Below, in pieces: positions 8,580-17,251 of a DNA stretch of 37,923 nucleotides. Numbering within the stretch: position 1 is the first letter of the stretch; each line of letters opens with the position of its first letter. The stretch spans positions 1 to 37,923 of the forward strand of contig UQAW01000029.1 of the NCBI GenBank assembly GCA_900539175.1, given 5' to 3'. The DNA comes from an uncultured Lachnospiraceae bacterium. Its GTDB lineage: Bacteria; Bacillota; Clostridia; Lachnospirales; Lachnospiraceae. The position numbers and the translations under genes are program-made. Below the pieces are notes generated by a model. The model ran no database searches, was not told the DNA's origin, and worked only from the letters and a program-made list of their open reading frames with translations.

Positions 8580-8605
8580 GTAACTGTGAGACGCTGAACA
8601 GTTAC
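8580..8605 (+). repeat. Small GTAACTGT/ACAGTTAC hairpin
   Basis: A perfect 8-bp inverted repeat with a 10-base loop lies 7 bases after the serA stop. Similar but weaker AACTG hairpins occur near 12088 and 34462. It has no T-run, and the true terminator lies just downstream. Confidence 0.5.
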
Positions 8606-8623
8606 AGGAAAGCAGAATATAGG

Positions 8624-8667
8624 ATACCTCGTCTTGCCGTGTTTGTATGGTGAGACGGGGTATTTTT
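8624..8667 (+). terminator. Rho-independent terminator after serA
   Basis: A stem of about 15 bp (arms 8624-8638 and 8649-8663, with G-T pairs and one mismatch) has a 10-base loop and ends in a run of Ts at 8663-8667. It separates the serine operon from the next gene. Confidence 0.85.
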
Positions 8668-8722
8668 CTGTTACAATTCACATTTCAAATATCCCGCGAT
8701 GTGTTGCAGCAGGCTTTTTCGC

Positions 8723-8751
8723 TTGTAAAGCAGATGAAAATCGGCTATACT
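8723..8751 (+). promoter_or_regulatory. Promoter for the AAA-ATPase/nuclease gene
   Basis: TTGTAA at 8723-8728 and TATACT at 8746-8751 are separated by 17 bases, about 95 bases ahead of the gene. It makes the gene independently transcribed. Confidence 0.55.
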
Positions 8752-8851
8752 ATGTTACAAGATGAGCAGATCCGATTTTTGTTAGAGAATATCAGGGAAT
8801 CGCAGGAAAGGTGATGCTGATTACAGGAGTGCAGAAAGGAGGATTTATGTG

Positions 8852-10474
8852 ATGGGGATATACTTAAATCCTGGGAATAATGCTTTTTTAAAGGCTGTTC
8901 ATTCGCAAATATATGTTGACAAGACAGGATTGATTTCTTACACGAATAATATATTGGGAACGAAGCAGAGTAATATTTGTGTTAGCAGACCACGGCGGTT
9001 TGGAAAATCAATGGCAGTTGATATGTTAGTGGCTTATTACAGCAGAGGGTGCGATTCGCGGGAAATATTTTCTGAATTTGTGATTGCGAAGGATCCGGAA
9101 TTTGAAAAGCATTTGAACAAGCATAATGTAATTTTTTTATATATGCAACGTTTTCTGAGCCGGGCAGACGGAGCGAAAAATCTGGTTTCATATCTGGAAA
9201 AGACAGTTTTGAAAGAACTGAAACAAGTTTTTGGAATGCATTTTGAACCGGAGGAGACACATCTTTCATCTGCACTGGAACAAATATATAATTGTACGGG
9301 AATGGGTTTTGTTTTCATTATTGATGAGTGGGACTGTATTTTTCGTGAGAAACAGCATGATATGGAAGCACAAACAAAGTACCTGGATTTCCTGCGGGAC
9401 TTATTAAAGGATCAGTTGTATGTTGATTTGGCATATATAACGGGAATTTTACCGATTAAAAAGTATGGAACACATTCGGCATTGAATATGTTCGAGGAAT
9501 GTTCCATGACAAATCCAAAACGTACATCTGAGTATGTGGGATTCACGGAAAAGGAAGTAAAAAATCTGTGTAAAGAGTATCATATGGATTTTAATGAAGC
9601 GAAACGTTGGTATGATGGATACAAATTTAAGAGGATTCAGCATGTATATAATCCGAAATCTGTGATCGATGCTATGCAGGAGAGAGAATTTCAGAGTTAT
9701 TGGATCAGCACAGAGACTTATGAGGCGCTTAAGATTTATATAGATATGAATTTTGATGGATTAAAAGATGCAGTTGTCGTTATGCTTGCAGGTGGCAGAT
9801 GTGTTATTGATACTGGTTCTTTTCAAAATGATATGACCACGTTCAAAAGTAAAGATGACGTGCTCACATTATTGGTCCATCTGGGGTATCTCGCCTACGA
9901 TGGACAGACCCGGGAAGTGTTTATTCCTAACGAGGAAGTCCGGGGTGAATTTGTGCGGTCAATCAAAAACGGAGGATGGGATAAGTTAGCCAACGCGATT
10001 GAAAAATCAGAAAAACTTCTGGAATCTACCTTACAGCAAGATGCCGATACGGTAGCGAGAGGGATTGATGAAGTTCATATGGAGACTACCTCCATTTTGT
10101 CATATAACAATGAGAATTCGTTGAGTTGTGTGATGTCACTTGCCTATTACAGTGCAAGAAAAGATTATGTGGTTGTGCGTGAATTTCCGACAGGAAAGGG
10201 ATTTGCAGATCTTGTATTTCTTCCCCGCAGACATGCAGATAAGGCAGTAATTCTTGTGGAAATGAAGTGGGACAAATCTGCGAAAGGCGCAATTGCTCAA
10301 ATAAAGGATAAACAGTATATAAGCGCACTGAAAGATTATGCAGGAGAGCTTTTGCTTGTAGGTATTAATTATGATAGAGAAACGAAACTGCACCAGTGTG
10401 AGATTGAAAAAATAAATTATAAAAATAAGGAAAAGGATACTTCTCCAGAGAAAAATCAAGGGATGGAAGTTTGA
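8852..10474 (+). CDS. AAA-ATPase-like protein with PD-(D/E)XK nuclease-like C-terminus
   Basis: This 540-residue protein belongs to the widespread but functionally obscure family of an N-terminal AAA-ATPase-like domain plus a C-terminal PD-(D/E)XK domain (the AAA-ATPase_like/PDDEXK_9 architecture). Seen: YVDKTGLI near the N-terminus; a P-loop variant SRPRRFGKSMAVDML; a Walker B segment FVFIIDEWD; an SxxKRTSEYVGFTEKEV region; and at about residues 450-472 GFADLVFLPR followed by VEMKW, matching the D...ExK nuclease core. ATG 8852 and GTG 8849 both fit the AAAGGAGG at 8835-8842. It has its own promoter and sits between serA and DUF1015. Genes of this family are often multicopy and mobile in gut Clostridia and Bacteroidetes. 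Its role is unknown; defence or genome-parasite function is conjecture. Confidence 0.85.
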   Translation: MGIYLNPGNNAFLKAVHSQIYVDKTGLISYTNNILGTKQSNICVSRPRRFGKSMAVDMLVAYYSRGCDSREIFSEFVIAKDPEFEKHLNKHNVIFLYMQRFLSRADGAKNLVSYLEKTVLKELKQVFGMHFEPEETHLSSALEQIYNCTGMGFVFIIDEWDCIFREKQHDMEAQTKYLDFLRDLLKDQLYVDLAYITGILPIKKYGTHSALNMFEECSMTNPKRTSEYVGFTEKEVKNLCKEYHMDFNEAKRWYDGYKFKRIQHVYNPKSVIDAMQEREFQSYWISTETYEALKIYIDMNFDGLKDAVVVMLAGGRCVIDTGSFQNDMTTFKSKDDVLTLLVHLGYLAYDGQTREVFIPNEEVRGEFVRSIKNGGWDKLANAIEKSEKLLESTLQQDADTVARGIDEVHMETTSILSYNNENSLSCVMSLAYYSARKDYVVVREFPTGKGFADLVFLPRRHADKAVILVEMKWDKSAKGAIAQIKDKQYISALKDYAGELLLVGINYDRETKLHQCEIEKINYKNKEKDTSPEKNQGMEV

Positions 10475-10623
10475 ATCATGAAGAAGAGCAGGAAATTTAC
10501 CAGGTGGAAGAAGAGTTGGGGAGTTTTGAAGGTTATACACAGAAACCGGAGACGGTTTCCGGTTCTGTTTCAGGCGATTCATCGGATGGGAAAGTTTATA
10601 AGAAATCAATGACGTACTTATAG
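10471..10623 (+). pseudogene. Short open frame, possible 3' remnant of a lost gene
   Basis: The frame 10429-10623 has no stop and encodes an acidic tail-like peptide (EEEQEIYQVEEELGSFEGY, then a Ser/Gly/Val-rich stretch ending KKSMTYL). There is no ATG in frame; TTG 10471 is the only rough start and has only a weak ribosome binding site. Its composition looks like protein rather than noise, and it lies against the 3' end of the AAA-ATPase gene. It may be the end of a gene disrupted when that gene arrived, or a chance frame. I do not recognise it. Confidence 0.3.
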
Positions 10624-10709
10624 AAAAACAGGCGGTAATCAGCCGGCAATTGTCAGAATACAGAACAATTACCGGAAATTATAATATATGAGATGCAGGG
10701 AGGAAAAAG

Positions 10710-11954
10710 ATGGCTGTAATCAGACCGTTTCGGGCGTTGAGACCCAGGACAGAATTAGCAGATAAGGTAGCGGCGCTGCCTTATGATGTCTATAGCAGGA
10801 GTGAAGCAAGAGAAAAGGTGGAGGGGGACGGATACTCGTTCCTTCGGATTGACAGACCGGAGACACAGTTTGAGCCGGATTGTGATATGTATGCGCCGGA
10901 GATTTATCAAAAGGCTGATGAGATGCTGCGTCAGATGGAGTCGGAAGGAGTTTTTGTTCAGGATGAGAGGGCGTGTTATTATATTTATGAGCTGGTGATG
11001 GATGGAAGAAGCCAGACTGGGTTGGTAGCCTGTTCAGCAGTGGATGATTACATCAGCGGTGTGATTAAGAAACACGAAAATACCAGGCGTGAGAAGGAAG
11101 AGGATCGGGTGAGACATGTGGATGTGTGCAGTGCTCAGACAGGACCGATTTTTCTTGCTTATCGTGGAAATGAAAAAATCAGAAAAATTCTGGAGGAAGA
11201 GAAGAGAAGGGAGCCGGAAACTGCTTTTATGGCAGAGGACGGTGTCTGGCATCGTGTGTGGGTGATTGAAGATGCGGAGCACGTCAGTGCATTGACGAAA
11301 GCTTTTGCAGATTTGCAGCACACGTATATTGCGGACGGACATCACCGTGCAGCTTCTGCGGTCAGGGTATCTCTGAAGCGGAGGGAAGAACATCCTGACT
11401 TTACCGGACAAGAGGAGTTTAATTACTTTCTGTCGGTGCTGTTTGCAGATGAAGAGCTGATGATTATGGATTATAACCGTGTACTGAAGGAATTGAATGG
11501 ATATCAGCCGGAGGAGATACTGAAGAAGTTGGAAGAGGTATGTAAAGTGGAGGCAGTTGGGGAGAACGCTTACAGACCAGAGAAAAAGGGTGAAATGGGC
11601 TTCTATATGAACGGAAGCTGGTATCGGCTGAGCGCAAGGAAGGAAAGATGTCAGGAGGATCCGGTAGGAGCTCTGGATGTCGCCTTTTTGCAACGGGAAA
11701 TTTTGGAGCCGTTTTTTGGAATTCAGGACCCAAAGACAGATGGCAGAATTGATTTTGTAGGAGGAATCCGGGGGCTGCAGGAACTGGAACGCCGCTGCGG
11801 GGCGGACTGTATCTGTGCTTTTTCTATGTATCCTACGTCAATCGGGGAATTGTTTGATGTGGCAGACGCGGATCTTCTGATGCCCCCAAAATCTACCTGG
11901 TTTGAACCGAAATTGAGAAGCGGATTATTTATACATAAGATAGAACGTATCTGA
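10710..11954 (+). CDS. DUF1015 family protein, SerC-associated
   Basis: The product is a 414-residue soluble protein of the DUF1015 family, annotated elsewhere as a SerC-associated conserved protein. Hallmarks are the N-terminal IRPFRALRP and LPYDVYS, the central conserved YIADGHHRAASAVR, the FADEELMIMDYNRVLKELNG segment, and a C-terminal MYPTSIGELFDVADADLLMP with PPKSTWFEPKLRSGLF. No biochemical function is established to my knowledge. A GGGAGG ribosome binding site precedes ATG 10710. In related genomes it usually follows serA directly, so its role may lie in serine metabolism (inference). The stop codon abuts a repeat module. Confidence 0.9.
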   Translation: MAVIRPFRALRPRTELADKVAALPYDVYSRSEAREKVEGDGYSFLRIDRPETQFEPDCDMYAPEIYQKADEMLRQMESEGVFVQDERACYYIYELVMDGRSQTGLVACSAVDDYISGVIKKHENTRREKEEDRVRHVDVCSAQTGPIFLAYRGNEKIRKILEEEKRREPETAFMAEDGVWHRVWVIEDAEHVSALTKAFADLQHTYIADGHHRAASAVRVSLKRREEHPDFTGQEEFNYFLSVLFADEELMIMDYNRVLKELNGYQPEEILKKLEEVCKVEAVGENAYRPEKKGEMGFYMNGSWYRLSARKERCQEDPVGALDVAFLQREILEPFFGIQDPKTDGRIDFVGGIRGLQELERRCGADCICAFSMYPTSIGELFDVADADLLMPPKSTWFEPKLRSGLFIHKIERI

Positions 11955-11999
11955 CTTTCATATATGGTGATATCTGCGTCAGCAGACATGTCCGTTTAG
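11955..11999 (-). repeat. Dispersed palindromic module (family 1 companion)
   Basis: It begins CTTTCAT immediately after the DUF1015 stop codon. It contains ATATCTGC, loop GTCA and GCAGACAT at 11970-11989, then GTCCGTTTA. It matches the reverse complement of the 24319-24357 module at nearly every base (by eye about 40 of 43). No T-run follows, so it is not a standard terminator. Confidence 0.8.
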
Positions 12000-12147
12000 A
12001 TATGCTGCGGAAAGAGGAATAAGTCCTTTTAATTTTCTGATAATAATGATAAAATAAAGATAAGTGTTCGGAAAGGAGCAATTTCGGGCAACTGTAAACG
12101 TACAGAACAGCTGCGATTTTGAATCATGACAGAAGGAGGCCAGAGGA

Positions 12148-14475
12148 ATGAACGACAAATTATATGATTTTATGGACTGGGCTGAAATTGAGGCGGTAGT
12201 TTACTCAGAAGAGGATCATCCCAAGCGTATTCTTGGACCAAGAGTTACAGAAGAAGGTGTACTGATTCAGTGTTTTTTGCCGGGAGAAAAAAAGGTTTAT
12301 GTAAAGACTTTGAAGGATAACCAGCTTTATGAGATGGTACAGGAGGATGAGTCAGGATTCTTTGCAGTATTTCTCGATAGAAAGAGGATTCCTGGATATG
12401 TATATGTGGTAGGAGAGGGAGAAGAGAGCAGAGAGATTTTTGATCCATATGCGTTTCCTTCTATGATAACAGAGAAAGAGGAGAAGCAGTTTGAGGCTGG
12501 CATCTGTTATGATATCTATGAAAAACTGGGGGCACATCCGATGCGGATTGACGGTGTAGAGGGTGTTTATTTTGCTGTCTGGGCGCCGAATGCCATAAGA
12601 GTCAGTGTCGTGGGCGATTTTAATCACTGGGATGGGCGTGTGTACCAGATGGAAAAACTGGACAGCAGCGGAATCTTCCAGTTGTTCATACCGAAACTTG
12701 AAGCAGGAGTGTTGTATAAATACGAGATTAAGGCGAAGGGCGGATTGACCTACCTGAAGGCTGATCCCTATGCCAATGCGGCGGAGAATCGTCCGGGTAC
12801 AGCATCTGTTGTGGCAGATTTGAGTTATCACTGGAATGATAGTGATTGGATGCGCAAAAGAAAATCTGTGCAGGGAAAGAGCCAGCCGATGTATGTGTAT
12901 GAGCTGCATCTGGGTTCCTGGAAGGTTCCAGGGGACAGAGAGGAGCAGTATTTTTACAATTATCGGAAACTTGCCCCCATGCTGGCGGAGTATGTAAAAG
13001 AGATGGGGTATACTCATATTGAATTGATGCCGGTGATGGAACATCCGTTGGATGAATCCTGGGGTTACCAGGTGACCGGATACTATGCACCGACAGCGCG
13101 TTACGGAACACCCCAGGATTTCATGTATTTTATGGATTATATGCATCAGCAGGAAATTGGAGTGATTCTGGATTGGGTTCCTGCACATTTTCCAAGAGAT
13201 ACGTTTGGGCTGTGCAGTTTTGACGGCACCTGTCTGTATGAACATCTTGATCCGAGGCAGGGAAGCCATCCCCACTGGGGAACTCTGATTTATAATTACG
13301 GACGGCCTCAGGTGACGAATTTTCTGTTAGCCAATGCCCTGTTCTGGGCGGAAAAGTACCATGCGGACGGAATCCGTATGGATGCGGTAGCCTCTATGCT
13401 GTATCTGGATTATGGAAAAAATGATGGCGAATGGGTGGCGAATATCTACGGCGGTAATGAAAATCTGGAAGCTATCGAATTTTTGAAACACTTGAATTCT
13501 ATCTTTAAGAAAAAATATCCGGATGCGCTGCTGATTGCCGAGGAATCTACTGCATGGCCAAAGATCACAGGAGATCTGAACGAGGAAGGACTGGGATTTG
13601 ATTATAAGTGGAATATGGGGTGGATGAATGATTTTGTGGGGTATATGCGGTATGACCCGGTATACAGAGGAGCACATCACGATCAATTGACATTCAGCAT
13701 GGTATATGCTTACAGTGAGAAGTTCTGTCTTACTTTATCCCATGACGAGGTGGTACATGGGAAGGCTTCCATGCTGGAGAAGATGCCGGGGAATGAGGAA
13801 CAGAAGTTTGCCAATCTGAAGGCGGCATATGGATATATGCTGGCACATCCGGGGAAAAAGCTGCTCTTCATGGGACAGGATTTCGGACAGCATCGGGAAT
13901 GGTCAGAAAAGCAGGGACTGGACTGGGAGCTTCTGGAGGAAGAGAAGAATCAGCAGATGCAGGTGTTTATGAAAGCTTTGCTGAAGCTTTACCGGGAACA
14001 ACCGGCACTTTATGAAAAAGATTTTGATCCGGAAGGTTTTGAATGGATCAATTGTCTGGAATGGGAGAAAAATCTTCTGATTTTCCTTAGAAAGGGAAAA
14101 AAGAAAGAGGAAACGTTATTGATTGTCTGCAATTTCTCTGGTCAGAGTTATGAAAATTTCCGGGTGGGTGTTCCATATCCGGGAAAATATAAAGAAATTT
14201 TCAACAGTGATGCGGCAGTTTTCGGCGGAACGGGATTTGTGAATCCTAGAGTTAAAATCAGTAAGAATGTGGAACATGACGAGAGAAAGAATTCCATTAC
14301 CATAAAAATTGCACCGTTGTCTGCAGCTGTATTTAAGTATTCCAAGGCAGTGGAAAAGCTGGTGGATAATAAGACGGCGAAGAGCAAGACGAAGAGGAAA
14401 ATGGCTGCTGCTAAGAAAGATCTGAAAAAGGAACTGCAGGAGAAAATCGAGAAAGAGGAGAAGCGTAAAGGATGA
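12148..14475 (+). CDS. glgB: 1,4-alpha-glucan branching enzyme
   Basis: GlgB cuts alpha-1,4 glucan chains and rejoins them by alpha-1,6 links during glycogen synthesis. At 775 residues it is longer than most. It has an N-terminal beta-sandwich region (about 1-110), a CBM48 module (about 120-215, GVYFAVWAPNAIRVSVVGDFNHW), a GH13 barrel and a C-terminal beta domain. The catalytic triad reads as Asp412 in GIRMDAVAS, Glu465 in LIAEEST and Asp533 in LSHDEVVHG. The last 45 or so residues are a Lys/Glu-rich helix not typical of the family. GGAGG precedes ATG 12148. No other glg gene is nearby. It overlaps mscS by 4 bases. Confidence 0.96.
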   Translation: MNDKLYDFMDWAEIEAVVYSEEDHPKRILGPRVTEEGVLIQCFLPGEKKVYVKTLKDNQLYEMVQEDESGFFAVFLDRKRIPGYVYVVGEGEESREIFDPYAFPSMITEKEEKQFEAGICYDIYEKLGAHPMRIDGVEGVYFAVWAPNAIRVSVVGDFNHWDGRVYQMEKLDSSGIFQLFIPKLEAGVLYKYEIKAKGGLTYLKADPYANAAENRPGTASVVADLSYHWNDSDWMRKRKSVQGKSQPMYVYELHLGSWKVPGDREEQYFYNYRKLAPMLAEYVKEMGYTHIELMPVMEHPLDESWGYQVTGYYAPTARYGTPQDFMYFMDYMHQQEIGVILDWVPAHFPRDTFGLCSFDGTCLYEHLDPRQGSHPHWGTLIYNYGRPQVTNFLLANALFWAEKYHADGIRMDAVASMLYLDYGKNDGEWVANIYGGNENLEAIEFLKHLNSIFKKKYPDALLIAEESTAWPKITGDLNEEGLGFDYKWNMGWMNDFVGYMRYDPVYRGAHHDQLTFSMVYAYSEKFCLTLSHDEVVHGKASMLEKMPGNEEQKFANLKAAYGYMLAHPGKKLLFMGQDFGQHREWSEKQGLDWELLEEEKNQQMQVFMKALLKLYREQPALYEKDFDPEGFEWINCLEWEKNLLIFLRKGKKKEETLLIVCNFSGQSYENFRVGVPYPGKYKEIFNSDAAVFGGTGFVNPRVKISKNVEHDERKNSITIKIAPLSAAVFKYSKAVEKLVDNKTAKSKTKRKMAAAKKDLKKELQEKIEKEEKRKG

Positions 14476-15302
14476 TATCCTGGGAAGGGCTTGTACAATG
14501 GATGACGGGTAAGGGAGCCGGCGCGTTGGAATTTTTATGGAAAGTAGTTCTTTCCATACTGGTTTATCTTGTAGTCAGTAAATTGCTCAAATATATTTGT
14601 AAAAGGCTGAAACGGGATCTGGAACGGTTTCATGTGGAGCAGGCGGCCGCCAGTTTTGTGATTTCACTGGTGAGGTATGGAATCCTGGGAATCACCATTG
14701 TCTCCATTGTAATTCAGTTCGGTGTGGAGGCATCTTCCATTGCAGCACTGGTTGCCTCTGCAGGAGTAGGTATTTCGCTTGCATTGCAGGGCGGACTATC
14801 GAACTTTGTGGGTGGTATTTTGATTTTGTTTTTAAAACCCTTCCGGGCGGGGGATTACATTATCTGTCCTTCCGAAGGCGTGGAGGGAACCGTTCAAAAG
14901 ATAGAGATGTATTATACTACGATCATGAGTATTGACAATCGGATGATTCTGGTGCCGAATTCGAATCTGACGAATCACACGATCACGAATGTCACTGCCA
15001 TGAACCGGAGAAAACTTGAGATCACAGTCGGAATTTCTTATCAGGCCAACTTGCGGAAAGCAAAAGAAGTATTGGAAAAACTGGTAGAACATGATTCCAG
15101 ATTTCAGGAAGAGGACAGGCAGTTTTTTGTGGACGGACTGGAGGACAGTTCGGTGACCATCGGATTTCGGGCGTGGGTAGCTACGGAAGACTATATCCAG
15201 ACGCGATGGGACATGCTAGAGAAGATAAAATTGACATTTGATGAAGAAGGGATTGAAATTCCGTATAACCAGTTGGATGTCCATGTGAAAGGACAGATCT
15301 GA
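14472..15302 (+). CDS. mscS: Small-conductance mechanosensitive channel (MscS family)
   Basis: MscS-type channels open under membrane tension and release solutes on hypo-osmotic shock. The 276-residue product has three membrane segments (about residues 18-40, 60-82 and 92-118), the last being the Gly/Ala-rich pore helix SAGVGISLALQGGLSNFVGG. This is followed by the beta domain (KPFRAGDYI, VPNSNLTNHTITN) and the alpha/beta vestibule domain. Its ATG overlaps the glgB stop codon (ATGA), so translation looks coupled. The pairing of a glycogen enzyme with an osmotic valve may be chance. Confidence 0.93.
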   Translation: MISWEGLVQWMTGKGAGALEFLWKVVLSILVYLVVSKLLKYICKRLKRDLERFHVEQAAASFVISLVRYGILGITIVSIVIQFGVEASSIAALVASAGVGISLALQGGLSNFVGGILILFLKPFRAGDYIICPSEGVEGTVQKIEMYYTTIMSIDNRMILVPNSNLTNHTITNVTAMNRRKLEITVGISYQANLRKAKEVLEKLVEHDSRFQEEDRQFFVDGLEDSSVTIGFRAWVATEDYIQTRWDMLEKIKLTFDEEGIEIPYNQLDVHVKGQI

Positions 15303-15361
15303 ATTTCGGTGAAAATGCCTTAAAAGTGGGGGTGATTCTGCATTTTCCGGCGATTTAGCCC

Positions 15362-15390
15362 TTGCTTTTCCAGAATAAGGGTGCTATACT
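15362..15390 (+). promoter_or_regulatory. Promoter for the rimP-ribF operon
   Basis: TTGCTT at 15362-15367 and TATACT at 15385-15390 are separated by 17 bases. It drives the leader carrying the hairpin at 15416-15442 and then rimP. Confidence 0.6.
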
Positions 15391-15415
15391 GTAACTGTTA
15401 ATGATGTTACTGGCT

Positions 15416-15442
15416 GAAGAGTGGACGCGATGTCCACTCTTC
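15416..15442 (+). promoter_or_regulatory. Leader hairpin upstream of rimP
   Basis: A perfect 11-bp stem, GAAGAGTGGAC with GTCCACTCTTC, has a 5-base loop. It lies 36 bases before the rimP start and about 20 bases after the predicted transcription start. Only TTTGTT follows, so it would be a weak terminator. From memory, AGAGTGGG-type hairpins recur ahead of rimP in other Firmicutes, which would suggest a conserved leader element; I could not check this. Confidence 0.6.
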
Positions 15443-15478
15443 TTTGTTGGAAGAAAAAATAAGAAGGTGGTGATAAGG

Positions 15479-15946
15479 GTGAGTAAAAAGGAAGAATATG
15501 AGCAGAAAGCCGAAACTCTGATTCAGCCTATCATAGACCAGCAGGGATTCGAACTGGTAGACGTGGAATATGTCAAGGAAGGCGGCAATTGGTATCTGAG
15601 GGCTTACATTGATAAAGAGGGCGGTATTACGGTAGATGACTGCGAAGTGGTGAGTCGTGCATTCGGTGACAAACTGGACGAACAGGATTTTATCGGAGAT
15701 TCCTATATTCTGGAGGTCAGTTCTCCGGGACTGGGCCGTCCGCTGAAGAAGGAAAAGGACTATGAAAGAAGCATGGGCAAAGAACTGGAAATCAGGACCT
15801 ACCGTGCAATTGACAGACAGAAGGAATTTTATGGTGTATTGCATGCATATGATGAGAACAGTGTGACAATTATAACGGAAGATGGAAGTGAGCAGACTTT
15901 TGAGAAAGCAGATATCGCGTTGATTCGTCTGGCATTTGATTTTTAA
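15479..15946 (+). CDS. rimP: Ribosome maturation factor RimP
   Basis: RimP assists 30S subunit assembly. The 155-residue product has the N-terminal alpha/beta domain (GFELVDVEYVKEGGNWYLRA, IDKEGGITVDDCE) and the C-terminal SH3-like domain beginning ILEVSSPGLGRPLKKEKDY, the family signature. I start it at GTG 15479, with AAGGTGG at about 15464-15470 as its ribosome binding site; this gives the normal length. The ATG at 15401 would add 26 residues read through the leader hairpin. First gene of the operon; nusA follows after 45 bases. Confidence 0.95.
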   Translation: MSKKEEYEQKAETLIQPIIDQQGFELVDVEYVKEGGNWYLRAYIDKEGGITVDDCEVVSRAFGDKLDEQDFIGDSYILEVSSPGLGRPLKKEKDYERSMGKELEIRTYRAIDRQKEFYGVLHAYDENSVTIITEDGSEQTFEKADIALIRLAFDF

Positions 15947-15991
15947 AGAATTGTTGTGGCAGTTCGTTGATTACAGGAGGAAAAGAGAAAA

Positions 15992-17188
15992 ATGAATACA
16001 GAGTTATTGGAAGCCCTTAATATTCTGGAAAAGGAAAAGAATATCAGCAAGAATGCTTTGCTGGAAGCCATTGAGCAGTCCCTTTTGCAGGCATGTAAGA
16101 ATCATTTCGGCAAGGCGGATAATGTGAAGGTCAACATCAATCCGGAGACCTGTGATTTTTCCGTATATGCGGAGAAAGAGGTTGTGGAAGATGTGGAGGA
16201 TCCGGTTTTGCAGATTGGTCTGGCGGATGCGAGAATGAAAGATTCCAAGTATGAACTTGGCGATATCGTGCATGTGGAGATCAAGTCGAAGGAGTTTGGG
16301 CGTATCGCCACTCAGAATGCCAAGAATGTAATTTTACAGAAGATCCGTGAGGAAGAACGTAAAGTACTTTACAACCAGTATTACGAAAAGGAACATGATC
16401 TGGTTACCGGTATTGTCCAGAGATATGTAGGGAATAACGTGAGTATCAATCTGGGTAAAGTAGATGCTCTTCTGACAGAGAATGAGCAGGTAAAGGGAGA
16501 AAAATTCCTTCCGACAGAGCGTATCAAATTATACGTACTGGAAGTAAAGGATACGCCGAAGGGACCGAAAATTCTGGTGTCCAGAACCCATCCAGAACTT
16601 GTAAAACGTCTTTTTGAGGCGGAGGTTACAGAGGTAAAAGATGGAATCGTGGAGATGAAAAGTATTGCACGTGAGGCGGGATCACGCACCAAGATTGCTG
16701 TATGGAGCAATGATCCGGATGTAGATGCGGTCGGCGCCTGTGTAGGTATGAACGGAGCACGTGTGAATGCCATTGTGGATGAACTGCGCGGTGAAAAGAT
16801 TGATATCATCAACTGGGATGAGAATCCGGCACTGTTGATTGAGAATGCCCTTTCTCCGGCAAAAGTAATCTCTGTTATGGCAGATCCGGATGAGAAAACA
16901 GCGAAGGTGATCGTTCCGGACTATCAGTTGTCTCTGGCAATCGGTAAAGAAGGTCAGAATGCAAGACTGGCAGCAAGACTTACCGGATTTAAGATTGATA
17001 TCAAGAGTGAGACACAGGCAAGGGAAGCCGGTGATTTCGAGTACTATGAAGAAGATGAGTATGATGAGGATTCCTATGAGGCATTCGACGAGGATGCTGC
17101 AGAAGACATGACAGAAGATACTGTTGCTGATGCAGCAGAGGATACGGCAGAGTTATATGAGGAACAGGAAGCCGCAGAGGAGGAATAG
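15992..17188 (+). CDS. nusA: Transcription termination/antitermination factor NusA
   Basis: NusA binds RNA polymerase and nascent RNA, modulating pausing and termination. In 398 residues it shows the N-terminal polymerase-binding domain (about 1-125), an S1 domain (about 135-200) and two KH domains (GACVGMNGARVNAIVDELRG and LAIGKEGQNARLAARLTG). The tail after about residue 345 is strongly acidic and repetitive (Glu/Asp/Ala), unlike the AR domains of Proteobacteria. AGGAGG precedes ATG 15992. It is in the standard rimP-nusA-ylxR order. Confidence 0.97.
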   Translation: MNTELLEALNILEKEKNISKNALLEAIEQSLLQACKNHFGKADNVKVNINPETCDFSVYAEKEVVEDVEDPVLQIGLADARMKDSKYELGDIVHVEIKSKEFGRIATQNAKNVILQKIREEERKVLYNQYYEKEHDLVTGIVQRYVGNNVSINLGKVDALLTENEQVKGEKFLPTERIKLYVLEVKDTPKGPKILVSRTHPELVKRLFEAEVTEVKDGIVEMKSIAREAGSRTKIAVWSNDPDVDAVGACVGMNGARVNAIVDELRGEKIDIINWDENPALLIENALSPAKVISVMADPDEKTAKVIVPDYQLSLAIGKEGQNARLAARLTGFKIDIKSETQAREAGDFEYYEEDEYDEDSYEAFDEDAAEDMTEDTVADAAEDTAELYEEQEAAEEE

Positions 17189-17251
17189 TTATCAATGGCG
17201 GACCTTAAAGTCTGCTGCTTTAAGAAATAAGAATAGGCAGGAAGTGATTGT

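Noticed and set aside
15401..15478. rimP start at ATG 15401
   Set aside because: It would place the leader hairpin inside the coding region and add residues unlike the family. GTG 15479 has a ribosome binding site and gives the usual length.
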